A stretch of DNA of 64,000 nucleotides from an uncultured Christensenella sp. (GCA_910578195.1 CAJTOY010000005.1:62001-126000); one strand, 5' to 3'. Positions 33,517 to 42,254 are shown, numbered from the stretch's first letter. A program made the numbers and translations. The notes: generated by a model not told the origin, from the letters alone.

Positions 33517-34693
33517 AGATGTCTATTTGTTTAATAGTCAGAGTGGTGTTGACCCCTCCGCCGAGAGTTACGCCGACCGCAAGCAAAGCGGATAGCGCCA
33601 TATCGATTACGTCGCCCGCGTCAAGCGCTATCATAAAGCTTCCGCTGAAAAGCGAGCCTACGCCCACCGACAGAACACGCGACACTGTCGCTTGCGGTAT
33701 CGCCGTACCGTTTCTGCGCACCGCCAGCGTCACCGTCGTGCCGAGCGCAACCGAAAGATTCGTGTAGTAGTTTATTTCGTATACGCCCGCCTCGCTCGCC
33801 GTAATACTGTTTGCGGGAGTGTATACCGTATTTTTCAACGGCATAGTTTCCGCCATCGGTAGCTGGGTAGTGCCGCCGACAGTAAGGTTGAGCGTCTGAG
33901 GAGTTGCATTATACAGACCGCCGTAGGCGTTCAGATTTGCCGTGCCCGTGGGACCGGTCGGTCCGGTCGGACCGGTTACTCCGTCAATACCGTCTGCTCC
34001 CGTCGGTCCGGTAGGTCCCGTTGCTCCGACAACACCGTCCGCGCCTGTCGGTCCGGTAGGTCCCATTACTCCGGCGACACCGTCGGCTCCCGTAGGACCG
34101 GTTGGTCCGGTTGCTCCCGTTGCTCCTGCGGGACCCGTCGGTCCGGTTGCTCCCGTTGCTCCTGCAAGACCCGTCGGTCCGGTCGGACCCGTTACTCCGT
34201 CGACACCATTGGCTCCCGTAGGACCGGTTGGTCCGGTTGCTCCCGTTACTCCTGCGGGACCCGTCGGTCCGGTCGGACCCGTTACTCCGTCAATGCCGGT
34301 TGCTCCCGTAGGACCGGTCGGACCGGTTGCTCCCGTAGCTCCTGTAAGACCCGTCGGTCCGGTTGCTCCCGTTACTCCGTCAATACCGTCTGCTCCCGTC
34401 GCGCCGGTTGCGCCGGTCGCTCCCGTAGGACCGGTTGGACCGTCCATGCCGTCCGCGCCCGTTTGCCCGCGGTAACCGCGGGGACCCGTGGGTCCGGTCG
34501 GTCCGGTTGGACCTATGGGACCCGTCGGACCGATAGGTCCGATATCACCGCGGGGACCCGTCGCGCCGGTGGGACCCGTCGGACCCGTAATACCCGTCAA
34601 GGTATAAACCGTTCTCGTCATGCGGTTACGACCGCCGCAACCGCAGCAGTCGTCGCAGCACGACAAAAGTTTGAAAATTAGATTTTCTATCAT
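33515..34693 (-). CDS. Collagen-like (Gly-X-Thr) surface protein with BclA-type C-terminal domain
   Basis: 392 residues. The Cys-rich head contains CCDDCCGCGG (about 12-20). About 72 Gly-X-Y triplets follow (residues 34-251), dominated by GPT with GAT, GAD and GID variants. The C-terminal globular domain of 140 residues resembles the BclA/C1q-like trimerisation domain (AGVYEINYYTNLSVAL, VSRVLSVGVGSLFSGSF). Such proteins form glycosylated filaments on spores or cells; Thr in GXT triplets is the usual sugar site in BclA. There is no signal peptide, as in exosporium proteins. The start ATG shares one base with the stop of the upstream glycosyltransferase gene and has GAGGTG upstream. The repeat DNA has an 18-base periodicity. 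Confidence 0.9.
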   Translation of the reverse strand: MIENLIFKLLSCCDDCCGCGGRNRMTRTVYTLTGITGPTGPTGATGPRGDIGPIGPTGPIGPTGPTGPTGPRGYRGQTGADGMDGPTGPTGATGATGATGADGIDGVTGATGPTGLTGATGATGPTGPTGATGIDGVTGPTGPTGPAGVTGATGPTGPTGANGVDGVTGPTGPTGLAGATGATGPTGPAGATGATGPTGPTGADGVAGVMGPTGPTGADGVVGATGPTGPTGADGIDGVTGPTGPTGPTGTANLNAYGGLYNATPQTLNLTVGGTTQLPMAETMPLKNTVYTPANSITASEAGVYEINYYTNLSVALGTTVTLAVRRNGTAIPQATVSRVLSVGVGSLFSGSFMIALDAGDVIDMALSALLAVGVTLGGGVNTTLTIKQIDI

Positions 34694-35766
34694 TAAATTT
34701 CACCTCTTATTCCGAGTTCTTCGAAATATTTTTTATTGTTTAAATAATCGCAATTGTTAGGCTTTATTCTGCCCGCCGCCTCGTTGAACGCGTACGCTTT
34801 TTCTCTTTCGCCGAGGCGATCGTATATCACGCAAAGCTGGATATTGGGGATAAATCCGCAATAGTCGCGGTTGACAAAGCCGCCCGAGAGTTCCACGCCG
34901 TCGGCTTTTAAGGCGGTTTCGTACCAGAATTTCGCGGACGCCAAATCAAGCTTTTTCATAAAATAGGCGCCCAGAATACAGCAAGCCGCACTGCCGGGCG
35001 GAGCGAACGTAAAACTGCGCAAAAGCGCGGCAAGCGCGGATTTTTCATTGCCCAAGCCGATATAGGCTTGATACAAATTAATACACGCCTCGCATTTATT
35101 CACCGACCAGCCGTTGCCGTTTAGAAAATCTTCCAAAACCGCTATCCCTTCGCGGTACATGCCGTTGAACAGCAACTCTCTACCGTAATAGAACTTTTGT
35201 CTGTCGTCAAGCTTTTTGCCCGACGCGATTAGCTTTTGTAAAATAGCAAGATTTCTGAGCGGTTCGTTTTCCTTGATTTTTTTGTGGTATATAACGGCGT
35301 CGGAGTGAAATAATCTGCCGCACGGCGTCACCGCTTCGTGCACCGCGCCCTCGAATTTATAGTTCCCGCTCCGTCTGAAAATGCGTTCGCGCTCGTACAC
35401 AAATGTCGGCGTTTCACCGTCGAACGCCGCCGCATACGGCATCATGACCATATCGTAAGAATCCAGCACGCTTTTCAGCGCGTTTATTTTTTCGCAGTTT
35501 TCGTCTGTTATGACGTCGTCGGCGTCGAGCCACATTAAAAAGTCCGAGCTTGCCTTTTCAAATGCGTAATTGCGGGCGGCGGAGAAATCGTCGCGCCATT
35601 TAAAAAAGAACACCTTGTCGGTGAACTTCTCGGCTATTAAAACCGTGCCGTCGGTCGAACCCGTATCAACGACAACGATTTCGTCTGCAAATTTTTCGGC
35701 GCAGCTTAAACACCGCCCAAGCACTTCCTCTTCGTTTTTAACAATAATACACACGCTTAACGTCAT
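34693..35766 (-). CDS. Family 2 glycosyltransferase with C-terminal TPR-like region
   Basis: 357 residues. The GT-A domain opens with LSVCIIVKNEEEVLGRCL, followed by VVDTGSTDGT and the metal-binding DAD of FLMWLDADDVI. After about residue 190 there are helical TPR-like repeats, as in SunS-type and similar protein-modifying GT2 enzymes. Its stop overlaps the start of the collagen-like gene by one base (TAATG), so the two are translationally coupled. The likely role is glycosylation of the collagen-like Thr residues. This link is inferred from coupling and from BclA biology. Confidence 0.85.
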   Translation of the reverse strand: MTLSVCIIVKNEEEVLGRCLSCAEKFADEIVVVDTGSTDGTVLIAEKFTDKVFFFKWRDDFSAARNYAFEKASSDFLMWLDADDVITDENCEKINALKSVLDSYDMVMMPYAAAFDGETPTFVYERERIFRRSGNYKFEGAVHEAVTPCGRLFHSDAVIYHKKIKENEPLRNLAILQKLIASGKKLDDRQKFYYGRELLFNGMYREGIAVLEDFLNGNGWSVNKCEACINLYQAYIGLGNEKSALAALLRSFTFAPPGSAACCILGAYFMKKLDLASAKFWYETALKADGVELSGGFVNRDYCGFIPNIQLCVIYDRLGEREKAYAFNEAAGRIKPNNCDYLNNKKYFEELGIRGEI

Positions 35767-35816
35767 AATCCATCCCGCCCGCAGTATTACATAATATGCC
35801 GTTAAACCTCAAAATG

Positions 35817-35849
35817 ATAAAAACGTGCGGCGCAAAATTGCGCCGCACG
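35817..35849 (-). terminator. Terminator of the mcsA-mcsB-clpC operon
   Basis: 11-bp arms cgtgcggcgca/tgcgccgcacg with a 4-base loop. On the minus strand it is followed by a TTTTT run. It begins 9 bases after the clpC stop. Confidence 0.85.
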
Positions 35850-35857
35850 CCATAAAA

Positions 35858-38374
35858 TTATTTTTTCTCCGAGCGGAAAGTAAGTTCGCCGTCCACGGCG
35901 TCGACTATCACCGTTTCGCCGGGGAGCACGCGCCCCGCCAGAATTTCGTCAGAAAGTCTGTCCTCTATCCGCTTTTGCACGACCCTCTTCAAAGGACGCG
36001 CGCCGTACATATCGTTGTAGCCCTCTTCGACAAGCTTTGAAAGCGCCGCTTCGGAGACTTGCAGGGAAACGTTCCTTCCCGATAACCTCTCGGTAAGTCC
36101 CTCGATAATTTTACGGCAAATCTTCGCCGCTTCTTCCTTGCTCAATTTACGGAAAATTATGATATCGTCGAGACGGTTTAAAAATTCGGGTTTAAACTGT
36201 TCGCGCAGCGCCTCGTTGATGTTGTCCTTCATATTGTCGTAACCGTCGTTATCGTCGGATGTGAAGCCGAAGTTCGACATCTTCTTAATCTGGCTCGCGC
36301 CGACGTTCGAGGTCATGATTATTATCGTGTTTTTGAAATTGATTACCCTGCCCTTACTGTCGGTCAGTCTGCCGTCGTCGAGTATCTGCAAAAGCACGTT
36401 GAAAACGTCGGGGTGCGCCTTTTCGACCTCGTCGAAAAGCACTACGCTGTACGGCTTTCTTCTCACCCTTTCAGTGAGCTGTCCGCCCGCGTTATCGTCG
36501 TAGCCGATATATCCCGGGGGCGCGCCTATGAGCTTTGATACCGAGTGCTTTTCCATATATTCGGACATATCGAGCCTTATCATAAGCTTTTCGTCGCCGA
36601 ACATGCTTTCGGCAAGCGCTTTGGCAAGGTCGGTTTTACCCACACCCGAGGGTCCCACGAATATAAACGAGCCTATGGGTTTGGTCGGCTCGGAAAGTCC
36701 CGCGCGGGCGCGGCGGATAGCCCTCGAAACCGCGCTGACCGCCTCGTCCTGACCTATTATGCGTTTATGAAGGTTCTCTTCGAGGTGCAAAAGCTTTTCA
36801 CTCTCTTGCTCGGTAAGCTTGACGACGGGAACGCCCGCCCAGCCGCTTATAATTTCGGCTATCTCTTCGCTGCCTATCTCGGGCGACGAGGAATGGCTTT
36901 CGCCCTTCCAGTCACTGTCGAGCTTTTTGATTTGCTCGTGCAAGCTGTTAATCTCGTCGACGAGCTTTTGCGCCTGCGTATAATTCTCGCCCTTAGCCGC
37001 CTTGTTCTTTTCGAGGTTCAGCCGCTTTATCTTTTCTTCGAGCTCCTTGACCTCTTCGGGGGTGTTAAGGCTGTTCAGTCGCGCGCGCGAAGCCGCCTCG
37101 TCAATCAAGTCGATTGCCTTGTCGGGAAGATATCTGTCGGTAATATATCTGTCGGAGAGGGTCGCCGCGGCGATAATCGCCTCGTCGGTAATGACCACTT
37201 TATGGTGCGCCTCGTATCTGTCGCGCAAGCCGCGCAAAATTGAAATAGTGTCCTCTACGGTCGGCTCGTCGACTTGCACGGGTGTGAAACGGCGTTCGAG
37301 CGCCGCGTCCTTCTCGATATACTTTCTATACTCTTCGAGGGTGGTCGCGCCTATGGTCTGCAACTCGCCGCGGGCGAGCATGGGTTTTAAAATGTTCGCG
37401 GCGTCCATATTTCCGTCCGAGGTCGAGCCCGCGCCGACGATACTGTGAATTTCGTCTATAAACAGAATAACGTTGCCGTTGTTCTTAATGCTGTTGATTG
37501 CGTTTTTCAGCCTCTCTTCGAAGTCGCCGCGGTATTTCGCGCCCGCAACCATTCCCGCAAGGTCGAGCGAAAAAACAATCTTGTTTTTGAGAAGGTCGGG
37601 CACCTCGTTTTTAACGATTGCCTGCGCAAGCCCCTCTACGACCGCGCTTTTGCCCACGCCAGGCTCGCCGATAAGCACGGGGTTGTTCTTCGTGCGGCGG
37701 GAAAGGACCTGAATTATTTTGTCTATCTCTTTCTTTCTGCCTATTACGGGGTCAATCTTGCCCTCGCGCGCCTTCTGGGTCAAATCCGTGCCGTACTGCG
37801 CGACCGATTTATCAAGCGAACTATCGCTTTTCTTGCCGCGCTCGGTCTGGGTACTGCCCGACTTTTTCGACGGCGCACCGAAGAAGCTGCCGAAGTTCAT
37901 GAACGAGTCCTCTTCGTCCTCGTCGTCGAAGTCGGCGGGTCCGTTGTTGATTATGAGTTCGAGCTTGCTTGCAAGCTTGGGGATATTCACGCCTATCGCG
38001 CGGAAAATGCGCATTGCGAGGCAGTCGCTCGACGACATTACGGCAAGGAGCATGTGCTCGCTTCCCGCAAGGGAATCTTCGCCGTTTATCTCTATGGACA
38101 GCTCCAAAGCGCGCTCTATCATGTGCTTGGTGCGCGGCGTGTAGCCGTTTATGTTCGCGTGCGTGTCTATGGAGCGCGCGAAATAGTCGCGGTACCTCGG
38201 CTCACTCACCTCGCACGATGCGAGAATTTTATACGCCGTGCAGTCGGGGCAGTTGAGCATTGCGAAAACAATGTGCTCGCTGCCTATATAGCTGCTGCCG
38301 TAGACCTTTGCCGCCTCCTCTGCAACAGTGATTACTTGTTGAAGGTTATCCGAAAATCTGTCTGTATATTCCAT
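35858..38374 (-). CDS. clpC: ATP-dependent Clp protease ATPase subunit ClpC
   Basis: Hsp100 unfoldase that feeds ClpP and degrades arginine-phosphorylated proteins. The protein is 838 residues from the ATG at 38374 (AGAGGT upstream); a longer frame into mcsB is rejected. It has two N-terminal Clp_N repeats (about 5-145), AAA1 with GEPGVGKSAVVEG, a middle coiled-coil domain (about 410-470), AAA2 with GPSGVGKTDLAKA, and a C-terminal ClpB_D2-small domain. The ATG lies two bases after the mcsB stop. In Bacillota McsB-phosphorylated substrates bind the ClpC N-domain. Confidence 0.97.
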   Translation of the reverse strand: MEYTDRFSDNLQQVITVAEEAAKVYGSSYIGSEHIVFAMLNCPDCTAYKILASCEVSEPRYRDYFARSIDTHANINGYTPRTKHMIERALELSIEINGEDSLAGSEHMLLAVMSSSDCLAMRIFRAIGVNIPKLASKLELIINNGPADFDDEDEEDSFMNFGSFFGAPSKKSGSTQTERGKKSDSSLDKSVAQYGTDLTQKAREGKIDPVIGRKKEIDKIIQVLSRRTKNNPVLIGEPGVGKSAVVEGLAQAIVKNEVPDLLKNKIVFSLDLAGMVAGAKYRGDFEERLKNAINSIKNNGNVILFIDEIHSIVGAGSTSDGNMDAANILKPMLARGELQTIGATTLEEYRKYIEKDAALERRFTPVQVDEPTVEDTISILRGLRDRYEAHHKVVITDEAIIAAATLSDRYITDRYLPDKAIDLIDEAASRARLNSLNTPEEVKELEEKIKRLNLEKNKAAKGENYTQAQKLVDEINSLHEQIKKLDSDWKGESHSSSPEIGSEEIAEIISGWAGVPVVKLTEQESEKLLHLEENLHKRIIGQDEAVSAVSRAIRRARAGLSEPTKPIGSFIFVGPSGVGKTDLAKALAESMFGDEKLMIRLDMSEYMEKHSVSKLIGAPPGYIGYDDNAGGQLTERVRRKPYSVVLFDEVEKAHPDVFNVLLQILDDGRLTDSKGRVINFKNTIIIMTSNVGASQIKKMSNFGFTSDDNDGYDNMKDNINEALREQFKPEFLNRLDDIIIFRKLSKEEAAKICRKIIEGLTERLSGRNVSLQVSEAALSKLVEEGYNDMYGARPLKRVVQKRIEDRLSDEILAGRVLPGETVIVDAVDGELTFRSEKK

Positions 38375-38376
38375 AA

Positions 38377-39390
38377 TTAAACCTCTTTCATTTTTTTGAA
38401 TGCTTTCGCGCTGTATTGGGCGCGGTATACGTCCCGCTCCAACGGCGTAAGCGGTTTGCCCGCGGCTGCCGTTATATTCGAGGGACTGAGTTTTATAACC
38501 AAATCGTCGATTGCGGAAACGTCGGGGATATCGATATACCCGAGGCACGCGCCGAGCTTGACGCTTGCCGAAAGCTTCACGAATTCACCCGTAGATATTT
38601 TCGCGCAGTTGGTGAGTATTCCGTACGAGCGCATGCACTCGTCGCGGATATCGAGCGAGGCGTCGCCGTTTATCAGATTGCGACGCTCGGCTTCTTCCAG
38701 CTCGTTTACTTTCAGGACGACCTCTTCCACTTCGGAGAGAATTTCCTCCTCTGTCACTCCGAGAGTTACCTCGTTGCTGATCTGGTACATGTACCCGTCG
38801 GCGTCGCTTCCCTCGCCGTACACGCCGCGGACGGTCAGACCGAGGCGGGAAATGCTTCTGATCATTTTCGGGATTACGCCGTTTACCGTCAGCGCGGGCA
38901 GAAACAGCATAACCGAGGCGCGGAGCCCCGTGCCGAGGTTCGTCGGACACGCCGTGAGGTAGCCGAACTGCTCGTCATAAGCGAACTGCATCGAGCGGGA
39001 TATACGGCTGTCAATTCCCGACATTGTGTCGTAAGCGCCGCGCAAATCGAGCCCCTTGACTATACACTGCTCCCGTAGGTGGTCCTCCTCGTTTATCATT
39101 ATCGAAATTTTTCCGTCGCCGTTTATAAGCGCCGCGGAAAAGCGTTTGTTCTGTATCAGCTTAGGACTTATGAGGTGGTTTTCCATCATGCAGACCGCCT
39201 CTTCGTCGGATACCGCGTCCATGTAACAAAGCTTGAATTCGTCGAGGCGGGAAAGACCCGACGACACCAGCCTTATTATTTCCTTTGCCTGCTTTTCGCT
39301 TTTTAAATGCGACGGGAAAGGATAGCCCTCCAAATTTCGTGCGAGACGGACGCGCGTCGAAACGACTGTTCCGTCGGAAATTCTATTCAT
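38377..39390 (-). CDS. mcsB: Protein-arginine kinase McsB
   Basis: Phosphorylates arginines to mark proteins for ClpCP. The protein is 337 residues of the guanidino-kinase fold. It opens with STRVRLARNLEGYPFP, the family signature, and carries NEEDHLREQCI in the active-site region. Its start overlaps the mcsA end by 8 bases, and clpC follows directly. Confidence 0.95.
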   Translation of the reverse strand: MNRISDGTVVSTRVRLARNLEGYPFPSHLKSEKQAKEIIRLVSSGLSRLDEFKLCYMDAVSDEEAVCMMENHLISPKLIQNKRFSAALINGDGKISIMINEEDHLREQCIVKGLDLRGAYDTMSGIDSRISRSMQFAYDEQFGYLTACPTNLGTGLRASVMLFLPALTVNGVIPKMIRSISRLGLTVRGVYGEGSDADGYMYQISNEVTLGVTEEEILSEVEEVVLKVNELEEAERRNLINGDASLDIRDECMRSYGILTNCAKISTGEFVKLSASVKLGACLGYIDIPDVSAIDDLVIKLSPSNITAAAGKPLTPLERDVYRAQYSAKAFKKMKEV

Positions 39391-39868
39391 TGCTTCCGCC
39401 TCCGTGCATTGTCTTTTTAATTTCGTTTATTTTTCGGTTAAGTCTGTTTGCCTCGATAAAGCGCTTTTCTCTTAGCGCCTCTTCGAGCTGCTCCTGTAAA
39501 TAAGTAAGCTGTCTGTGCAGTCCGTGAGTGTCGGCGTTGCTGCCAACTTTTCCGACGTGCTCGACCCTACCCTGCATTCTGCGGATTGACGGCAAGAGTT
39601 CTTCCTTGAAAACGTCGTAACAGCCCGCACAGCCCAAAAGCCCCGTCTTTTCATAGTCGGCGTAGGTCGTGCCGCACACGGGGCAAGCCTTGCGCGGCTT
39701 TATCGCGCGGAACGCGCCCGAAAGAAAATCGTTCTGTATCTTGTTGTTCAAATCCGATTTTATGAGCGCGTAGCACGCGGCGCAAAGGTGAAATTCGGTC
39801 TTGTTGCCGTTTACGTTTTCAACGTAGCTTATCACTACCGGATTGATTTTGCATTTCTGACAGAGCAT
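39383..39868 (-). CDS. mcsA: McsB activator McsA (UvrB/UvrC-motif zinc protein)
   Basis: 161 residues. Two zinc-binding modules of CXXC pairs are visible: LCQKCK with LCAACYAL, and CPVCGTTY with GCAGCYDVF. A C-terminal UVR motif follows (LREKRFIEANRLNRKINE). McsA activates McsB. It is the first gene of the operon here: ctsR, which normally precedes it, is absent, and the upstream 127-base gap shows no heptad-repeat CtsR box. Confidence 0.93.
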   Translation of the reverse strand: MLCQKCKINPVVISYVENVNGNKTEFHLCAACYALIKSDLNNKIQNDFLSGAFRAIKPRKACPVCGTTYADYEKTGLLGCAGCYDVFKEELLPSIRRMQGRVEHVGKVGSNADTHGLHRQLTYLQEQLEEALREKRFIEANRLNRKINEIKKTMHGGGSNE

Positions 39869-39900
39869 CGATTTTTTTCCTTGTTAATTTCCTTCTCTTT

Positions 39901-39928
39901 ATTATAATACTTTTTCGGGGGCGGTAAA
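39901..39928 (-). promoter_or_regulatory. Promoter of mcsA-mcsB-clpC
   Basis: On the minus strand TTTACC (39928-39923), a 16-base spacer and TATAAT (39906-39901). Neither a GGTCAAA-type CtsR repeat nor a CIRCE element is seen around it. Confidence 0.5.
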
Positions 39929-39952
39929 CACTTTTCATACAATAAAATTGTA

Positions 39953-39982
39953 AAACGGCTTCGGAAATTGCCGAAGCCGTTT
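39953..39982 (-). terminator. Terminator of the scaffold/GGGtGRT operon
   Basis: 12-bp arms aaacggcttcgg/ccgaagccgttt with a 6-base loop, T-rich on both sides, 14 bases after the GGGtGRT stop. Confidence 0.8.
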
Positions 39983-39995
39983 ATTTTTGAAATTA

Positions 39996-40997
39996 TTACT
40001 TTGTAAGCGCTTCCTGAACGGCAACCGCGACCGCAACCGTAGCGCCGACCATGGGGTTGTTGCCCATACCGATTAAGCCCATCATTTCGACGTGAGCGGG
40101 TACGGACGACGAGCCCGCGAACTGCGCGTCGGAGTGCATACGACCCATCGTGTCGGTCATGCCGTAGGACGAAGGACCCGCAGCCATGTTGTCGGGGTGA
40201 AGGGTTCTGCCCGTGCCGCCGCCCGAAGCAACCGAGAAGTACTGCACGCCGTTTTCCTGACACCACTTCTTGTAGGTGCCCGCAACGGGGTGCTGGAAGC
40301 GTGTGGGGTTGGTCGAGTTGCCCGTAATGGAAACGGAAACGTGCTCCATTTTCATTATTGCCACGCCTTCGGGAACGTTGTCCGCGCCGTAGCACTTAAC
40401 CTTTGCCCTTGCGCCGTCCGAGAATGCGACGCTGTCGACGACCTTAACCTCTTCGGTGTAGGGGTCGAACTCGGTTCTGCAATAGGTGAAGCCGTTGATA
40501 CGCGAAATAATATACGCCGCGTCCTTGCCGAGACCGTTTAAGATTACTCTCAAAGGCTTGACTCTGACCTTGTTCGCGTTTTCGGCGATTTTGATTGCAC
40601 CCTCTGCCGCCGCGAAGGATTCGTGACCCGCGAGGAAGCAGAAGCAGTCGGTTTCTTCCGAAAGGAGCATTGCGCCGAGGTTACCGTGACCCAAGCCAAC
40701 CTTTCTGTTTTCGGCGACCGAGCCCGTGATACAGAAGCTTTGAAGTCCGATACCGATTGCCGCCGCCGCGTCCGCCGCCTTTTTGCAGCCTTTCTTGATT
40801 GCGATTGCCGCGCCTACCGTGTAAGCCCAGACTGCGTTTTCAAAGCAGATAGGCTGGGTGCCGCGGACGATTTTATCGACGTCGATACCCTTCTTATCGG
40901 TAATTTCCTTACATTCTTCTATGCTTTTAATTCCGTATTCCTTCAATACCGAAAGAATTTTCTTTTCTCTTCTTTCATAACTTTCGAAAAGCGCCAT
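39996..40997 (-). CDS. GGGtGRT family protein
   Basis: 333 residues with the name-giving motif ASGGGTGRTLHPDN near residues 256-269. It also shows a Gly/Ala-rich C-terminal end (GLIGMGNNPMVGATVAVAVAV) and no membrane segment. The family is widespread in anaerobic Clostridia and nearly always follows a NifU-like scaffold gene, as here with a two-base gap. Its biochemical function is not established; a part in Fe-S or metal assembly is inferred from pairing. Confidence 0.9.
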   Translation of the reverse strand: MALFESYERREKKILSVLKEYGIKSIEECKEITDKKGIDVDKIVRGTQPICFENAVWAYTVGAAIAIKKGCKKAADAAAAIGIGLQSFCITGSVAENRKVGLGHGNLGAMLLSEETDCFCFLAGHESFAAAEGAIKIAENANKVRVKPLRVILNGLGKDAAYIISRINGFTYCRTEFDPYTEEVKVVDSVAFSDGARAKVKCYGADNVPEGVAIMKMEHVSVSITGNSTNPTRFQHPVAGTYKKWCQENGVQYFSVASGGGTGRTLHPDNMAAGPSSYGMTDTMGRMHSDAQFAGSSSVPAHVEMMGLIGMGNNPMVGATVAVAVAVQEALTK

Positions 40998-40999
40998 GA

Positions 41000-41725
41000 T
41001 TAATCAACCTCCTTGTCGGTTCTGGGGTCGATATGCTTGACTGCGCCAGCTTCCTTGGAATATCTGCCGTATGTGCCTATCGACTTTTCGTAAGCTTCGT
41101 TGGGGGTGAGCCCCTTCTTTATAAAGTCAGTCATTTTGCCGAGGGAAACGAACTTATAGCCGCAAACCTCGTTGTTTTTATCGAGCGCGAGGGAAAGAAC
41201 GTAGCCTTCCGCCATTTCGAGGTATCTTACGCCTTTGAGCGCGGTGCCGTACATCGTGCCGACCTGCGAGCGAAGTCCCTTGCCCAAGTCTTCGAGTCCT
41301 GCGCCGATTGGCAAACCGTCCTCGGAGAACGCCGACTGGGTTCTGCCGTACACAATCTGTAAAAACAGCTCGCGCATGGCGGTGTTTATGGCGTCGCAGA
41401 CAAGGTCTGTATTGAGCGCTTCCAGAATGGTTTTGTGGGGCAGAATTTCGGCAGCCATAGCCGCGGAATGGGTCATACCCGAACAACCGATTGTCTCTAC
41501 CAGCGCTTCCTGAATGATACCGTCTTTGACGTTCAGGGTAAGCTTGCACGCGCCCTGCTGAGGTGCGCACCAGCCTATGCCGTGTGTAAGACCTTTGATG
41601 TCTTTGATTTCCTTTGCCTTAATCCACAAGCCCTCTTCGGGAATGGGAGCGGGTCCGTGTTCGAATCTGCCGGACACGCCTTTGGCAACGCAAATCATAT
41701 TTTCAATGTCTTTTGAATAATGCAT
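41000..41725 (-). CDS. NifU-like iron-sulfur cluster assembly scaffold protein
   Basis: 241 residues. IscU/NifU-like boxes include LTLNVKDGIIQEALVETIGCSGMTHSAAMAAEIL, where Cys sits in the position of a cluster ligand, and an early Cys in MICVAKGVSG. It is longer than IscU (about 130 residues). GGAGG precedes the ATG. It pairs with the GGGtGRT gene. A consensus-like promoter lies upstream (41768-41796). Confidence 0.85.
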   Translation of the reverse strand: MHYSKDIENMICVAKGVSGRFEHGPAPIPEEGLWIKAKEIKDIKGLTHGIGWCAPQQGACKLTLNVKDGIIQEALVETIGCSGMTHSAAMAAEILPHKTILEALNTDLVCDAINTAMRELFLQIVYGRTQSAFSEDGLPIGAGLEDLGKGLRSQVGTMYGTALKGVRYLEMAEGYVLSLALDKNNEVCGYKFVSLGKMTDFIKKGLTPNEAYEKSIGTYGRYSKEAGAVKHIDPRTDKEVD

Positions 41726-41767
41726 TACTATTCCTCCGATATTTTATTTTTATCTTTCACAATGCCG

Positions 41768-41796
41768 ATTATATCACAGCGCGAAAATTTATTCAA
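41768..41796 (-). promoter_or_regulatory. Promoter of the scaffold/GGGtGRT operon
   Basis: On the minus strand TTGAAT (41796-41791), a 17-base spacer and TATAAT (41773-41768), about 43 bases before the scaffold ATG. Confidence 0.65.
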
Positions 41797-41834
41797 CAAC
41801 TGTGACGGACAAATTTAAAATTTTTAAAAATAAA

Positions 41835-41854
41835 ATACCGCCGTAGGGCGGTAT
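41835..41854 (-). terminator. Terminator of the valS-to-zinc-ribbon run
   Basis: 8-bp arms ataccgcc/ggcggtat with a 4-base loop, followed on the minus strand by TTTATTTTT. It sits four bases after the zinc-ribbon gene stop. Confidence 0.85.
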
Positions 41855-41857
41855 CTT

Positions 41858-42241
41858 TCAGAAAAGCAAATCGAAAAACAGTCTCCAATAGTTGAAGTGG
41901 TACGCCACCTCTATCTGGCACGCGCGGAGAATACCGAAAACGAGGTTGGAAATAACCTCTATCGACAACAGCACCGCCGAAATTATAATGCCGGCTTTCG
42001 CAAAGCTTTTGCAGCGCACGTTTTCGTCGACCTGCGCGTTTTTAAACGCGAGAATACTGCAAATAAGTCCTGCAAGCGGGAACAAAAACGCGAAAACAAA
42101 GCCGACTATAGAAAGCGCGCTGTACGTCTTGGGTTTGGGCTCTTTGGGCGCCGCCTTGGGCGGCTCGGTCGTTTGCCCGCACTTGGGGCAGATTACCGCG
42201 GCATCGAGAAGCTCGGAGCCGCAACGGGTACAAAATTTCAT
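41858..42241 (-). CDS. Zinc-ribbon membrane protein (DUF4190-like)
   Basis: 127 residues. An N-terminal zinc ribbon CTRCGSELLDAAVICPKCG is followed by a Pro/Lys linker (about 25-40). Two membrane helices (about 42-64 and 82-105) flank a loop, and the tail is hydrophobic and aromatic. Such proteins are common in Clostridia, and their function is unknown. It lies 13 bases after the acyltransferase gene and is the last gene of the run. Confidence 0.75.
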   Translation of the reverse strand: MKFCTRCGSELLDAAVICPKCGQTTEPPKAAPKEPKPKTYSALSIVGFVFAFLFPLAGLICSILAFKNAQVDENVRCKSFAKAGIIISAVLLSIEVISNLVFGILRACQIEVAYHFNYWRLFFDLLF

Positions 42242-42254
42242 AATACTCTCCTTA

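Noticed and set aside
33942..34475. Plus-strand frame of Val-Gly-Pro-type repeats opposite the collagen-like gene
   Set aside because: It is the antisense reading of the Gly-X-Thr triplets; no ribosome binding site or family support.
33960..34580. CRISPR-like regular repeats
   Set aside because: The repeats are in-frame collagen codons without spacers or nearby cas genes.
38375..38548. 58-codon extension of ClpC
   Set aside because: It lies within mcsB; the Clp_N domain begins right after ATG 38374, which has its own ribosome binding site.
39869..39952. CtsR or CIRCE operator before mcsA
   Set aside because: No GGTCAAA direct repeat and no CIRCE inverted repeat could be found.
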